NCBI GenBank assembly: GCA_019411205.1
Contig: DXRF01000007.1
Coordinates: forward strand, 1-21,576
Length of the DNA: 21,576 nt
Source of the DNA: Parabacteroides sp.
Lineage (GTDB): Bacteria; Bacteroidota; Bacteroidia; Bacteroidales; Tannerellaceae
Direction of reading: 5' to 3'
Part shown: one piece after another, positions 1 to 9,100 of the stretch
Layout of the letters: each line of letters begins with the position of its first letter
Position numbering within the stretch: the first letter of the stretch is position 1
Notes under the pieces: model-generated
Told to the model about the DNA's origin: nothing
The model's input: the letters and a program-made list of their open reading frames with translations, nothing else
Databases searched by the model: none
Position numbers and translations under genes: made by a program

Positions 1-1175
1 AAGTTGCTTGCGAAACCCTTGTTACAACCGGACAGGTTGTCTTGGCTGGAGAAGTAAAATCAAGTGCTTACGTGGATGTACAGGATGTAGCCCGTAACGT
101 GATCGAGAAAATTGGTTATACGAAAAGCGAATACCAGTTTGAAGCGAAATCATGTGGCGTGTTCTCTTCTATCCATGAACAGAGTGGAGACATTAACCGT
201 GGTGTTGAGCGCGAAGATCCTTATAATCAGGGAGCGGGCGATCAGGGTATGATGTTTGGTTATGCCACTAACGAAACAGAAAACTATATGCCTCTGGCAT
301 TGGATCTTTCACACAGCCTGTTGTGGGAGCTTGCCGAGATACGCAAAAATGAAAACGACCTGATGCCTTACCTCCGTCCGGATGCAAAGAGCCAGGTGAC
401 GATTGAATATGACGACAACGGGAAACCGCTGCGCATCGATACAATTGTTGTTTCTACACAACATGATGAATTTATCACTGCAAAAGGCATCACACAGGAT
501 GAAGCAGATCTGGCTATGCAGAAAAAGATCGCTGAAGATGTGAAGAGCATACTGATCCCGCGTGTAAAGGCTCAGTATCCGGCTCATGTCCAGGCATTGT
601 TTAATGACGATATCATCTATCATGTGAATCCGACCGGAAAGTTCGTGATCGGTGGCCCTCACGGTGATACCGGTTTGACAGGCCGTAAGATTATTGTTGA
701 TACATACGGTGGTAAGGGTGCTCATGGTGGTGGTGCATTCTCAGGAAAAGATCCTTCGAAGGTCGACCGTTCTGCCGCTTATGCTGCTCGTCATATTGCG
801 AAGAATTTGGTTGCTGCCGGTGTGGCTGATGAAATGTTGGTACAGGTGTCTTATGCAATCGGTGTCGCTAAACCGATGAATATTTTCGTCAATACATTCG
901 GTCGTGCCAATGTTAAAATGACGGATGGGGAGATCGCTGAAAAGATATGGAACCTGTTCGACATGCGTCCGAAAGCAATCGAGGAACGTCTGAAACTGCG
1001 TAACCCGATCTATTTGGAAACAGCATCTTACGGCCATATGGGACGTAAACCACAGGTTGTGACGAAAACGTTTACTTCTCGTTACAATCCGGAACCGACC
1101 ATCTGTGAAGTAGAATTGTTTACTTGGGAAAAGCTGGATTACGTTGATAAGGTAAAAGAGGCATTCGGGCTTTAA
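1..1175 (+). CDS. metK: S-adenosylmethionine synthetase, 3' part (5' end outside window)
   Basis: Makes S-adenosylmethionine from ATP and methionine in the cytoplasm. The reading frame is open from base 3 to the TAA at 1173-1175, giving 390 residues. About 40 N-terminal residues, including the family's GHPDK segment, lie before the window. The visible sequence begins VACETLVTTGQVV and carries the family signatures GAGDQG (near base 231), MFGYATNET, LRPDAKSQV, FVIGGPHGDTGLTGRK and the P-loop-like GGGAFSGKDPSKVDRSAA (near base 727). A TTG at 42 could be mistaken for a start, but the homologous sequence continues upstream of it without a break, so it is internal. The gene is followed at once by a strong intrinsic terminator and so ends its own transcript. 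No frame damage is seen. Identification is certain; only the N-terminus is missing. Confidence 0.97.
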   Translation, partial: VACETLVTTGQVVLAGEVKSSAYVDVQDVARNVIEKIGYTKSEYQFEAKSCGVFSSIHEQSGDINRGVEREDPYNQGAGDQGMMFGYATNETENYMPLALDLSHSLLWELAEIRKNENDLMPYLRPDAKSQVTIEYDDNGKPLRIDTIVVSTQHDEFITAKGITQDEADLAMQKKIAEDVKSILIPRVKAQYPAHVQALFNDDIIYHVNPTGKFVIGGPHGDTGLTGRKIIVDTYGGKGAHGGGAFSGKDPSKVDRSAAYAARHIAKNLVAAGVADEMLVQVSYAIGVAKPMNIFVNTFGRANVKMTDGEIAEKIWNLFDMRPKAIEERLKLRNPIYLETASYGHMGRKPQVVTKTFTSRYNPEPTICEVELFTWEKLDYVDKVKEAFGL

Positions 1176-1202
1176 TGTAGGCTGTTTGTACGAACTTATA
1201 TT

Positions 1203-1262
1203 GGCTCCCGTCTGAAAAAATCGGCTCTTGTTCCGTTTTTTTTCGGACGGGAGCTATTTTTA
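1203..1262 (+). terminator. Intrinsic terminator of metK
   Basis: GCTCCCGTC at 1204-1212 pairs with GACGGGAGC at 1246-1254. The stem continues through a T-G and a G-C pair into A1215-1220 with T1238-1243, about 17 bp in all. A T-rich tail (TATTTTTATTTT) follows. It sits 28 bp after the metK stop codon. Confidence 0.9.
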
Positions 1263-1274
1263 TTTTAAATTATG

Positions 1275-1282
1275 TATATTTG
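1275..1282 (+). promoter_or_regulatory. Candidate -7 box for the M16 peptidase gene
   Basis: TATATTTG matches the Bacteroidota -7 consensus TAnnTTTG. It lies 29 bp before the ATG at 1312, which would give a leader of roughly 20-25 nt. I see no clear TTTG -33 element at 19-21 bp upstream, where the 3' arm of the metK terminator lies, so this is a consensus match only. Confidence 0.5.
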
Positions 1283-1311
1283 ACGCTTGTAATTATCTAA
1301 AATTAAAATGT

Positions 1312-4224
1312 ATGCGTAAAACGATTCAGTTTCTTCTGTTAGCCTTTATTTTCCTTTTGGCTACTGCATGTGCAGAGACTTCCCCGTTCAAATACGAGTC
1401 GGTCCCGAACGATCCTCTGAAAGCCCGTATCTATACTTTGGATAACGGTCTGAAAGTGTATATGACTGTGAATAAAGAGACCCCGCGTATTCAAACGTAT
1501 ATTGCCGTTCGCGTGGGTGGTAAAAATGATCCTGCCGAAACGACCGGTTTGGCACACTATTTTGAACATTTGATGTTTAAAGGAACTCAGCGGTTCGGCA
1601 CGCAGAATTACGAACAGGAAAAACCGATGCTCGATCAGATCGAACAGCTTTTTGAGGTGTATCGTAAAACTACCGATGAGGCAGAACGTCAGGCTATTTA
1701 TCATCAGATCGACAGTGTTTCTTATGAGGCTTCGAAATTGGCAATTCCGAACGAATATGATAAACTGATGTCTGCTATTGGTGCAACCGGAACGAATGCG
1801 TATACCGGTTTTGACCAGACGGTCTATGTGGAAGATATTCCTTCCAACCAGATCGACAACTGGGCGAAGATACAGGCGGACCGTTTTGAAAACAATGTAA
1901 TCCGTGGCTTTCATACGGAGCTTGAGACTGTGTATGAAGAAAAGAACATGTCTCTTACCAGTGATGGCCGTAAAGTGTATGAGGCTGTTCTGACCGCTCT
2001 TTTCCCCGATCATCCATACGGGACGCAGACTGTTCTCGGGACACAGGAAAACCTGAAGAATCCGTCTATCACGAATATCAAGAACTATCATAAAACTTGG
2101 TATGTCCCTAATAATATGGCAATCTGTCTGTCCGGTGATTTTGATCCGGACCAGATGATTGAGACGATCAATAAATATTTCGGTCATTTGAAACCGAACC
2201 CTAATCTGCCGAAGTTGCCAGTGACACATGAGTCTCCGATTAAAGCACCGGTCGTAAAAGAAGTATTGGGTGTCGATGCCGAAAATGTGACTTTGGGATG
2301 GCGTTTCCCGGGAGCTGCTTCTCCTGACCAGGATTTGCTGAATCTGACAGGAGAAATTATTAATAATGGTAAAGCAGGTTTGTTGGATATCGATTTGGTT
2401 CAGCAACAGAAAGTATTAAGTTGCTATGCCGGAACATACGGAATGTCTGATTATAATGCATTTGTTATTAGTGGTCGTCCGAAACAGGGACAGACTTTGG
2501 ATGAAGTAAAAGACCTTTTCCTGGCTGAAATTGATAAGCTAAAGAAAGGTGAGTTTGACGAAGGTTTGCTGGAAGCTGCTATCAATAATTATAAACTGAT
2601 GCAAATGTACCGGATGGATCGTAACGATGGCCGTGCTGATATGTTTGTATCTTCTTTCATCGACGGTGTCGATTGGGAAGATGAAGTCGCTTCGTTAGAT
2701 CGCATGAGCAAAGTGACCAAGCAGCAGATTGTCGATTTTGCCAACAAGTATTTCGGTGACAACTATGCACTCATCTATAAAAGACAAGGTAAAGACCCGA
2801 ACGAAAAGAAGATCGACAAACCTAAAATCACTCCGATCGTGATGAACCGCGACAGTTCAAGTCTGTTCCTGAAAGAAATACAGGCTTCAAAAGTGGCTCC
2901 GATCGAACCGGTATTCTTGGATTATAGTAAGGATTTGCAAAAACTGACTGCTCAATCCAATATTCCGGTATTGTATAAAGAGAATACTTCCAACGATCTC
3001 TTCTCTCTGATGTATGTATTCGATATGGGTACGAATAATGATAAGGCAATGGGTACTGCTTTTGAATATATGAAGTATTTGGGCACATCTAAAATGAGTC
3101 TGAAGGAAATCAATGAAGAGTTCTACAAGTTGGCTTGTTACTTTAACGTATTCCCGGGTTCGGACCGTACGTATGTGATGCTGGAAGGTCTGAAAGAGAA
3201 TATGCCGAAAGCAATGGCTCTGTTTGAGGAAATCCTGGCCGATGCACAGGTTAATAAGGAAGCTTACGGGAACCTTGCAGGCGATATTCTGAAAAAACGG
3301 ACTGATGCCAAATTGAATCAGGGACAGAATTTCAATAAACTGATCCAGTATGCTATCTGGGGTCCGAAGTCTCCTGCAACAAATGTACTGACAACTGCCG
3401 AATTGCAGCAAATGAACCCGCAGGAACTGGTCGATCGCATTCATAAGATCAACTCATTCGATCATAAGATCTTGTATTATGGTCCGGAAAAACCACAGGC
3501 TGTTCTGGATATCATCAAACAATATCATAATGTCCCTGACCAGCTACAACCGGTTCCGGCAGCTATCGAGTTCAGCCAGCAGGAAACACCTGAAAATAAA
3601 GTTCTGCTTGCCCAGTATGATGCTAAACAGATTTATTTCTCCGCTGTTTCTAACCGGGGTGAAAAATTTGATCCGGCTATCCAGCCTACATTGAATATGT
3701 ATAACGAATATTTCGGTGGTGGTATGAATGCGATCGTATTCCAGGAAATGCGTGAATCGCGTGGGTTGGCTTATTCCGCAGGAGCTTTCCTGATTACTCC
3801 GTCCAAACTGAAATATCCGTATGTATACCGTACGTTCATTGCGACTCAGAATGATAAGATGATCGATGCAATGAAAGCGTTCGATGAAATTATCAATAAT
3901 ATGCCGGAATCAGAAAAAGCGTTCAACTTGGCTAAAGACGCTCTCATCACTCGTTTGCGTACGGAGCGTATTACCAAATCGGACGTTCTCTGGTCTTATC
4001 TGAATGCCCAGGATTTAGGTCTGAACACGGACAGCCGTAAAGAGCTGTTCGAGAAGGTACAGACAATGACATTGCCAGAAATCAAGGCATTCCAGGAAAA
4101 ATGGGTAAAAGGACGTACCTATATTTATTGTGTATTAGGCGATGAGAAGGATCTTGATCTGAAAGGCTTGTCCCAATATGGTCCGATCCAGAAACTGACA
4201 CAGGAGGAGCTGTTCGGATATTGA
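1312..4224 (+). CDS. M16 family zinc peptidase, lipoprotein
   Basis: Predicted pitrilysin/insulinase-family metalloprotease of 970 residues, lipid-anchored in the periplasm or outer membrane. I choose ATG 1312 because MRKTIQFLLLAFIFLLATAC then forms a lipoprotein signal with Cys20; an upstream TTG at 1228 lies inside the metK terminator. The inverted zinc motif HYFEH is at 82-86 (His82, Glu85, His86). The downstream glutamates in ELETVYEE fit E203 and E210, with E210 the expected third zinc ligand. The gap from His86 to E210 is 124 residues, about 47 more than in pitrilysin, because a charged helical stretch (about 98-150) is inserted. The C-terminal half holds the non-catalytic M16 repeat with the usual Arg/Tyr pair (RGLAY, R817 and Y821). 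It stands alone between a terminator and the sigma factor promoter. Its substrate cannot be told from sequence. Confidence 0.92.
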   Translation: MRKTIQFLLLAFIFLLATACAETSPFKYESVPNDPLKARIYTLDNGLKVYMTVNKETPRIQTYIAVRVGGKNDPAETTGLAHYFEHLMFKGTQRFGTQNYEQEKPMLDQIEQLFEVYRKTTDEAERQAIYHQIDSVSYEASKLAIPNEYDKLMSAIGATGTNAYTGFDQTVYVEDIPSNQIDNWAKIQADRFENNVIRGFHTELETVYEEKNMSLTSDGRKVYEAVLTALFPDHPYGTQTVLGTQENLKNPSITNIKNYHKTWYVPNNMAICLSGDFDPDQMIETINKYFGHLKPNPNLPKLPVTHESPIKAPVVKEVLGVDAENVTLGWRFPGAASPDQDLLNLTGEIINNGKAGLLDIDLVQQQKVLSCYAGTYGMSDYNAFVISGRPKQGQTLDEVKDLFLAEIDKLKKGEFDEGLLEAAINNYKLMQMYRMDRNDGRADMFVSSFIDGVDWEDEVASLDRMSKVTKQQIVDFANKYFGDNYALIYKRQGKDPNEKKIDKPKITPIVMNRDSSSLFLKEIQASKVAPIEPVFLDYSKDLQKLTAQSNIPVLYKENTSNDLFSLMYVFDMGTNNDKAMGTAFEYMKYLGTSKMSLKEINEEFYKLACYFNVFPGSDRTYVMLEGLKENMPKAMALFEEILADAQVNKEAYGNLAGDILKKRTDAKLNQGQNFNKLIQYAIWGPKSPATNVLTTAELQQMNPQELVDRIHKINSFDHKILYYGPEKPQAVLDIIKQYHNVPDQLQPVPAAIEFSQQETPENKVLLAQYDAKQIYFSAVSNRGEKFDPAIQPTLNMYNEYFGGGMNAIVFQEMRESRGLAYSAGAFLITPSKLKYPYVYRTFIATQNDKMIDAMKAFDEIINNMPESEKAFNLAKDALITRLRTERITKSDVLWSYLNAQDLGLNTDSRKELFEKVQTMTLPEIKAFQEKWVKGRTYIYCVLGDEKDLDLKGLSQYGPIQKLTQEELFGY

Positions 4225-4268
4225 TTGTTGTGATCTTTTTTATGGAGGATAGTCTCCTTTGAATAATA

Positions 4269-4306
4269 TTACCCAAGTATATAGTTTATTGTGTATACTT
4301 GGGTAA
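4269..4306. repeat. Perfect 13-bp inverted repeat over the sigma factor promoter
   Basis: TTACCCAAGTATA at 4269-4281 is the exact reverse complement of TATACTTGGGTAA at 4294-4306, with a 12-nt loop. The right arm overlaps the TAAATTTG -7 box of the sigma factor gene. It could be an operator, or a 3' hairpin for the M16 transcript; no T-tract follows on the + strand, which weakens the terminator reading. Confidence 0.8.
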
Positions 4307-4311
4307 ATTTG
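4304..4311 (+). promoter_or_regulatory. Candidate -7 box for the sigma/anti-sigma genes
   Basis: TAAATTTG matches TAnnTTTG exactly. The transcript would start near 4318, just downstream of the ATG at 4316, which favours translation from ATG 4343. No TTTG sits 19-21 bp upstream; the nearest T-rich run is TTTATTG at 4285-4291. The same octamer occurs before the susC-like gene (6091-6098). Confidence 0.55.
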
Positions 4312-4342
4312 TCTAATGCAAATTTATAAAAAACGACATAAA

Positions 4343-4918
4343 ATGAGAGTCAATGAAGATTTACTGAAACGCTTGAAAGCTGGTGAAGAAAAAGCTTTTG
4401 AGGATTTGTATTGGACTTACAGTCCTCGGGTGTATAACTTCATCAACTCTTTATTGTTTGATAAATCTCTCACAGAAGATTTGACACAGAATGTCTTTCT
4501 GAAAGTTTGGGAAAAGCACGAGCAGATAGAACCTGAGTTAGGGATTACAGCTTATCTGTTTACGATTGCTCGACATTTTGTCTTTAAGGAGACGGAATTC
4601 CGTCTGTCTCAACATGTGACGTCACATGTTGAGGATATTGATCTAAGTGATGATTCAAAAGAGGAGCAACAACATGAAGTGAATTCCTTTCTTGAATATA
4701 TTGACCATTTAATTGAAAACCTCCCTCCCTCTCGAAGAGAAATATTTCGTTTAAGCCGCCTTGAGCAGCTATCAAATAAAGAAATTGCCCGTAAATTATC
4801 CATTTCAGAAAAAACGGTAGAGACGCAGCTTTATCGCTCTTTTCAATATTTGCGTTCTAAATTGTCTCCTGATAAGAGATGGATACTCCTTTTTTGCTAT
4901 TTGGTTAATAGGTGTTAA
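4343..4918 (+). CDS. ECF-type RNA polymerase sigma factor
   Basis: Directs RNA polymerase to a small regulon, here most likely the adjacent susCD genes. The product has 191 residues from ATG 4343; an in-frame ATG at 4316 is unlikely because the putative transcription start falls after it. Region sigma2 spans about 5-80 (FEDLYWTYSPRVYNFI, then DLTQNVFLKVWEK and AYLFTIARHFV). Region sigma4 spans about 115-173 with the helix-turn-helix LSNKEIARKLSISEKTVETQL. There is no extra C-terminal domain, as expected for ECF factors. The hydrophobic C-terminal tail (RWILLFCYLV) resembles that of many Bacteroidota members. The linker, residues 83-97, is encoded by two adjacent perfect palindromes. The FecR-like partner follows after 54 bp in the same direction, the standard sigma/anti-sigma arrangement. 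Confidence 0.93.
   Translation: MRVNEDLLKRLKAGEEKAFEDLYWTYSPRVYNFINSLLFDKSLTEDLTQNVFLKVWEKHEQIEPELGITAYLFTIARHFVFKETEFRLSQHVTSHVEDIDLSDDSKEEQQHEVNSFLEYIDHLIENLPPSRREIFRLSRLEQLSNKEIARKLSISEKTVETQLYRSFQYLRSKLSPDKRWILLFCYLVNRC
4590..4605. repeat. Perfect 16-bp palindrome inside the sigma factor gene
   Basis: AGACGGAATTCCGTCT equals its own reverse complement, centred on an EcoRI-type GAATTC. It encodes sigma factor residues 83-88, at the end of region sigma2, and is separated by 2 bp from a longer palindrome. Confidence 0.9.
4608..4633. repeat. Perfect 26-bp palindrome inside the sigma factor gene
   Basis: The half-site CTCAACATGTGAC at 4608-4620 is followed at once by its exact reverse complement at 4621-4633, with no spacer. 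It lies in the sigma2-sigma4 linker and encodes about residues 89-97 (SQHVTSHVE). With equal base frequencies, a perfect 26-bp palindrome would be expected about 0.0003 times in a window of this size. As RNA it would form an 11-bp stem with an ACGT loop. Confidence 0.95.
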
Positions 4919-4972
4919 ATATAAATGCCTTTGTAAGTGATTTTTCTTTGTGAAGGATATACAATATAGAAG

Positions 4973-5989
4973 ATGGAAAAAAAAGAAACATACATTGAGT
5001 TGCTGGATTGCTTTATGCATGGTGAACTTTCGGCTGAACAGGAACATGAGTTGAGGACATGGTTCAAACAACCTGGAGCCCGTGAGGTGTTGTTTCAACA
5101 TTATAGTCAATCTTGGACGGAAGCGGAAGGAAAGAAAATTTCGGTTGAAATTCAGAATCGAATGTTCCGGAATATTCAGAACCGGATACATGCAGAAACA
5201 GGAAGGAGGGAGAAACGAAAATCAGTTCAAAAGCTACAGTTTCGTCAGTGGTTGCCATATGCGGCAGCTGTTGTGTTTCTTTTAGGTTTTACGACTTTTG
5301 TTCATCTATATCTGAATTTGGCTAATAAAACAGAAAATTATTCGTTGCAGACCTATAAGGTTTTAGTTGATAAAGGACAACGGGCAAGTGTCATATTGCC
5401 GGATGGAACAAAAGTCTGGTTGAATTCTCATTCGGAATTAACTTATAATGGTAATTATGGGAAGGGGAATCGTCAGGTCATTTTGTCGGGAGAAGGCTAT
5501 TTTGAAGTGGCAAAAGATTCAACTTCTCGATTTATAGTGAAAGCTGGAGAAATGAAAGTCGAGGCGTTAGGTACAACTTTCAATGTGAAAGCTTATCAGG
5601 AAGACAAAGAGTTGACAACAACACTTTTTGAGGGAAAAGTTCGTACGTCGATAGGAAAAGATGAATTTATTTTAAAACCAGATGAGAGTTTGAGTTTTGA
5701 TAAGTCTTCACGTAGAATGGTTGTATCTGATGACCTTGCGGCTTATGCTCGGATGTGGAAGGAGAATGAGCTTGTTTTTAAAGGAGTAACGATGGAGGAA
5801 GTAGCTGTAATGTTGGATCGTTTATACAATGTGAAAGTACGGTTTGCTTCTGAAAAGGTAAAACATTATCGTTTTTCCGGAGTTATCAAAAATAATAGTC
5901 TGGAGAATGTGATTGAATTGATTAGTCTTACGTCACCGATTATGTACAAAAAAGTTGGTGGCGAGATTATTATAGGAGAGAGAAAATAA
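4973..5989 (+). CDS. FecR-family anti-sigma factor
   Basis: Inner-membrane protein of 338 residues that should hold the neighbouring ECF sigma factor until it is signalled by the SusC-like transporter. The cytoplasmic N-terminal part (about 1-90) has the usual short helical sigma-binding segment (YIELLDCFMHGELSAEQEHEL). One membrane helix lies at about 93-115 (WLPYAAAVVFLLGFTTFVHLYL). The periplasmic FecR domain covers about 127-225, with the family signatures LPDGTKVWLNSHSELTY, GEGYFEV, FIVKAG and EALGTTFNVKAY. A C-terminal domain (about 265-338) of the type usual in Bacteroidota FecR proteins follows and resembles the STN fold; it is the expected contact for the transporter. No damage is visible. 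It probably shares a transcript with the sigma factor. Confidence 0.93.
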   Translation: MEKKETYIELLDCFMHGELSAEQEHELRTWFKQPGAREVLFQHYSQSWTEAEGKKISVEIQNRMFRNIQNRIHAETGRREKRKSVQKLQFRQWLPYAAAVVFLLGFTTFVHLYLNLANKTENYSLQTYKVLVDKGQRASVILPDGTKVWLNSHSELTYNGNYGKGNRQVILSGEGYFEVAKDSTSRFIVKAGEMKVEALGTTFNVKAYQEDKELTTTLFEGKVRTSIGKDEFILKPDESLSFDKSSRRMVVSDDLAAYARMWKENELVFKGVTMEEVAVMLDRLYNVKVRFASEKVKHYRFSGVIKNNSLENVIELISLTSPIMYKKVGGEIIIGERK

Positions 5990-6044
5990 TAAAATGAAAT
6001 ATTAACGTAAACAGAATGCCTATGGGAAAGAGAGTATAAAAACA

Positions 6045-6076
6045 CAGGTGTATCTAAATAAAAATAGACACACCTG
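6045..6076. repeat. Imperfect 12-bp inverted repeat upstream of the susC-like gene
   Basis: CAGGTGTATCTA at 6045-6056 pairs with TAGACACACCTG at 6065-6076, with one A-C mismatch and an 8-nt A-rich loop. It lies 55 bp after the fecR-like stop and 14 bp before the TAAATTTG box. It could be a 3' hairpin for the sigma/anti-sigma transcript or an operator. No long T-tract follows on the + strand. Confidence 0.65.
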
Positions 6077-6090
6077 AGATCTATACAATG

Positions 6091-6098
6091 TAAATTTG
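6091..6098 (+). promoter_or_regulatory. Candidate -7 box for the susC-susD operon
   Basis: TAAATTTG is an exact match to TAnnTTTG and identical to the box before the sigma factor gene. No TTTG is seen at the usual -33 distance. A leader of about 65 nt would precede the ATG at 6171. This is either a housekeeping promoter with a poor -33 or a site read by the ECF factor; sequence alone does not decide. Confidence 0.45.
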
Positions 6099-6170
6099 TT
6101 AATTTGAAATCATCGTTTCTCACCACTTGATTTCAGACACAAAGTTACCTGATTAATTTATTACTAATAA

Positions 6171-9100
6171 ATGGAGAACTCTAAAAAAATGAATACCTTA
6201 AAGAATTTATTACGGAAAGGAATCACAATTGGAAGTTTTTGCCTTGTTTCGGGTACGATACTTTCTGCACAGATATCCTTATCCATGCAAAACAAATCCA
6301 CTCGCGAGGTGATTCGCGAAATTGAAAAAGTAAGTGATTATCGATTTTTCTATAATGATAATCTATCTGGTCTGAATACGAAGATTTCGGTTTCAGCCCA
6401 GGGAGAAAATATTCGGGATGTGTTGGAGCAAATAAAGCAACAGGCACAGATCACTTATATAATTAAAGAAAACAATCAAATTGTATTATCTGCTCCCGGT
6501 TATGTATCCTCGTCGACCCAACAAAGTATCCGGAAAATTACTGGTATTATTAAGGATCAAAGTGGAGAACCGGTAATTGGAGCAAATATTGTTGAGAAGG
6601 GAACAACAAATGGAACGATTACGGATATCGATGGACGATATTCGCTTGAAGTGGGTTCGAACAGTATTTTGGTTGTTTCCTATATCGGATATATTACTCA
6701 GGAAATTTCAGTAGGAAAAAACAATACGTTGGATGTATTATTGAAGGAAGATACGGAAACATTGGACGAAGTCATTGTTATCGGTTATGGAACGACAAAA
6801 AGAAAAGATTTCACCGGTTCTGTCAGTTCCGTTAAATTGGAGAATTCTCCGATTGCCCTGTCTCCGAATTTGAATGCATTAGAATCTTTGAAAGGCAATG
6901 TTTCTGGTTTGGATATCGGAGCGACTAATTCTGCCGGTGGAGAGCCAAGCATGCAGATGCGTGGACAAAAATCTATTTCCGGGTCGAATGATCCGCTGAT
7001 CGTAGTGGATGGCGTTATTTTTATGGGTAGCATTAATGATATAAACCCGAATGATATTGCTTCTTATGATGTATTGAAAGATGCGACATCTGCAGCAGCC
7101 TATGGTTCCCGTTCTGCAAATGGCGTGATTATTATAACGACTAAAAGAGGAAAAACAGGAAAACCGGTTGTTACTTTTAATGCTACCGGTAGTATGCAAA
7201 CTTGGCAGAATAAGCCGGAATTGATGAAGGGAGAGCAATGGCTTGAATCTGTAATGGCACGAAATAATAGTTCGGATTTGAGTTGGTTGAAGCCTCAGGA
7301 ATTGGCAAATATGGAAGCAGGCAGGGAGATAAATTGGTTAGATGCATCAACTCGTACAGGTTGGGTACAGGATTACCAAGTATCGGTTTCCGGAGCTGGA
7401 GAAAAAATGAATTATTATTTGTCTGCAGCCTATTCGGATAATCAAGGCGTGGTTATTGGAGATGATTACAATAGAATAACAGCTTTGGCAAAAATCAATA
7501 CGGATATAACAAACTGGTTACAGATAGGAGTAGATGCTGCATTTACGAAGTCCGATTATTCGGGTGTGGGAGCCAATATAGGTGAGGCTACGCAAACATC
7601 TCCTTACGGTGTGATGTATAGAAATGAGTCAGAAAAATTGTTGGAAAAATTCCCATATACACAGTCGAGTGTAAATGCCTTATGGAATACTGACAAGAGT
7701 GTTCGTGACAATAAGGATATACGAAACAATTTCCGTGCAAATGCTTATGCTGTTGTTAAACTCCCTTGGGTTGAAGGTTTGAGCTATCGTTTTAATTATG
7801 CTGGGAATTTAAGTAAAAACCAGTCTGGAGATTTTTATTATGAAGGGTATTTTGTTAAAGAAGGTGCTTATGATGATGAGACTCGTTATTCTCCGGCTAC
7901 GCTCCAAAGTTTGTTAGCAAGCGCGAATGGAAAAATTAATAATAATACGACAGACAGTTGGGTGATTGATAATATCCTGAATTATAAAAATACATTTGGA
8001 AAACATTCAATTGATTTGACAGCTGTCGCTACGCGTGATAGGAAAAAATACGAGATGATAGAAACGACCGGTTCGAACTTTGCAGCAAATGGCAATACGA
8101 CTTTGGGTATAAATGGTTTGCATAAAGCTACAGTCCAGAAAGTCAATATGGATAATAACCAGCGTTCTAATATCGGATATTTGGGTCGTGCGTCTTATTC
8201 GTATGATGATCGTTACTTTTTTACCGGTTCTTATCGTCGTGATGGAGCTTCTGTTTTTGGGGTTAATCAAAAGTGGGGAGATTTTTTTGCATTTGGTGGT
8301 GCCTGGAGATTAAGCAGCGAAAAGTTTATGTCTTCAATTTCATATTTGGATGATTTGAAATTGAAGTTATCTTGGGGTAAGAATGGTAATCAGGGGGTGG
8401 ATCCTTATGGCACATTGTCTACTATTAATAATGGTGCTTCTGGTGGTGTCCGCTATGAGTTTGGGAGCAGCGATATTATCTATGGATTGAATCAGAAAGC
8501 TCTTGGTAATGCCAATTTAGGTTGGGAAACGACAGAGTCTTGGAATACAGGCTTTGAATCAGCTTGGTTAGGTAGCCGCTTGTTTGTAGATATGGATCTT
8601 TATTTTTCTAAAACAACAGATCAGATATTTACGAGAGATATCCCTGTTATGACAGGTTTTAAAAATATGAAGTCCTCTATGGGGCAGGTTAATAACAGAG
8701 GGGTGGAATTAACAATCCGTTCTGTGAATATCGATACACAGGATTGGTATTGGATGACGAACTTGACATTTTGGCTGAACCGTAATAAATTAATCCATCT
8801 ATATGGTGAAGATTTGGATGGTGATGGTAGAGAAGATGACGATATCTCGAACTCTCGTTTTATAGGGAAGCCTTTGGGGGCTATCTATGGTTATCAGCAA
8901 GATGGCATAGTTCAAGAGACTGATGTTGAATATATGAAAGCAAATGGTGCGACTCCTGGTATTCCTAAATATAAAGACATGGATAATGATGGAGTGATTA
9001 CTTCTGCAGACCGTGTTATTTTGGGATATTCTACGCCTAACTTCAAGTTGAATATGAGTAACACAATTACATACAAAAATTGGGACTTATATTTTATGCT

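Noticed and set aside
42..44. TTG as a start for a complete metK
   Set aside because: Homologous sequence (ACETLVTTG) continues upstream in frame to the window edge.
1228..1311. TTG-initiated N-terminal extension of the M16 peptidase
   Set aside because: It lies in the metK terminator and would bury the lipoprotein signal peptide that begins at ATG 1312.
1339..2406. 355-codon open frame on the - strand inside the M16 peptidase gene
   Set aside because: It is antisense to the HxxEH-containing domain, and its product has low-complexity Ile/Arg/Phe composition typical of shadow frames.
4244..4257. Small hairpin GGAG/CTCC after the M16 peptidase gene
   Set aside because: The stem is only 4 bp, too weak to call a terminator beside the 13-bp repeat just downstream.
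6157..6171. AT-only inverted repeat TTTATTA/TAATAAA before the susC-like start
   Set aside because: Likely by chance in such AT-rich sequence, and the stem would be weak.
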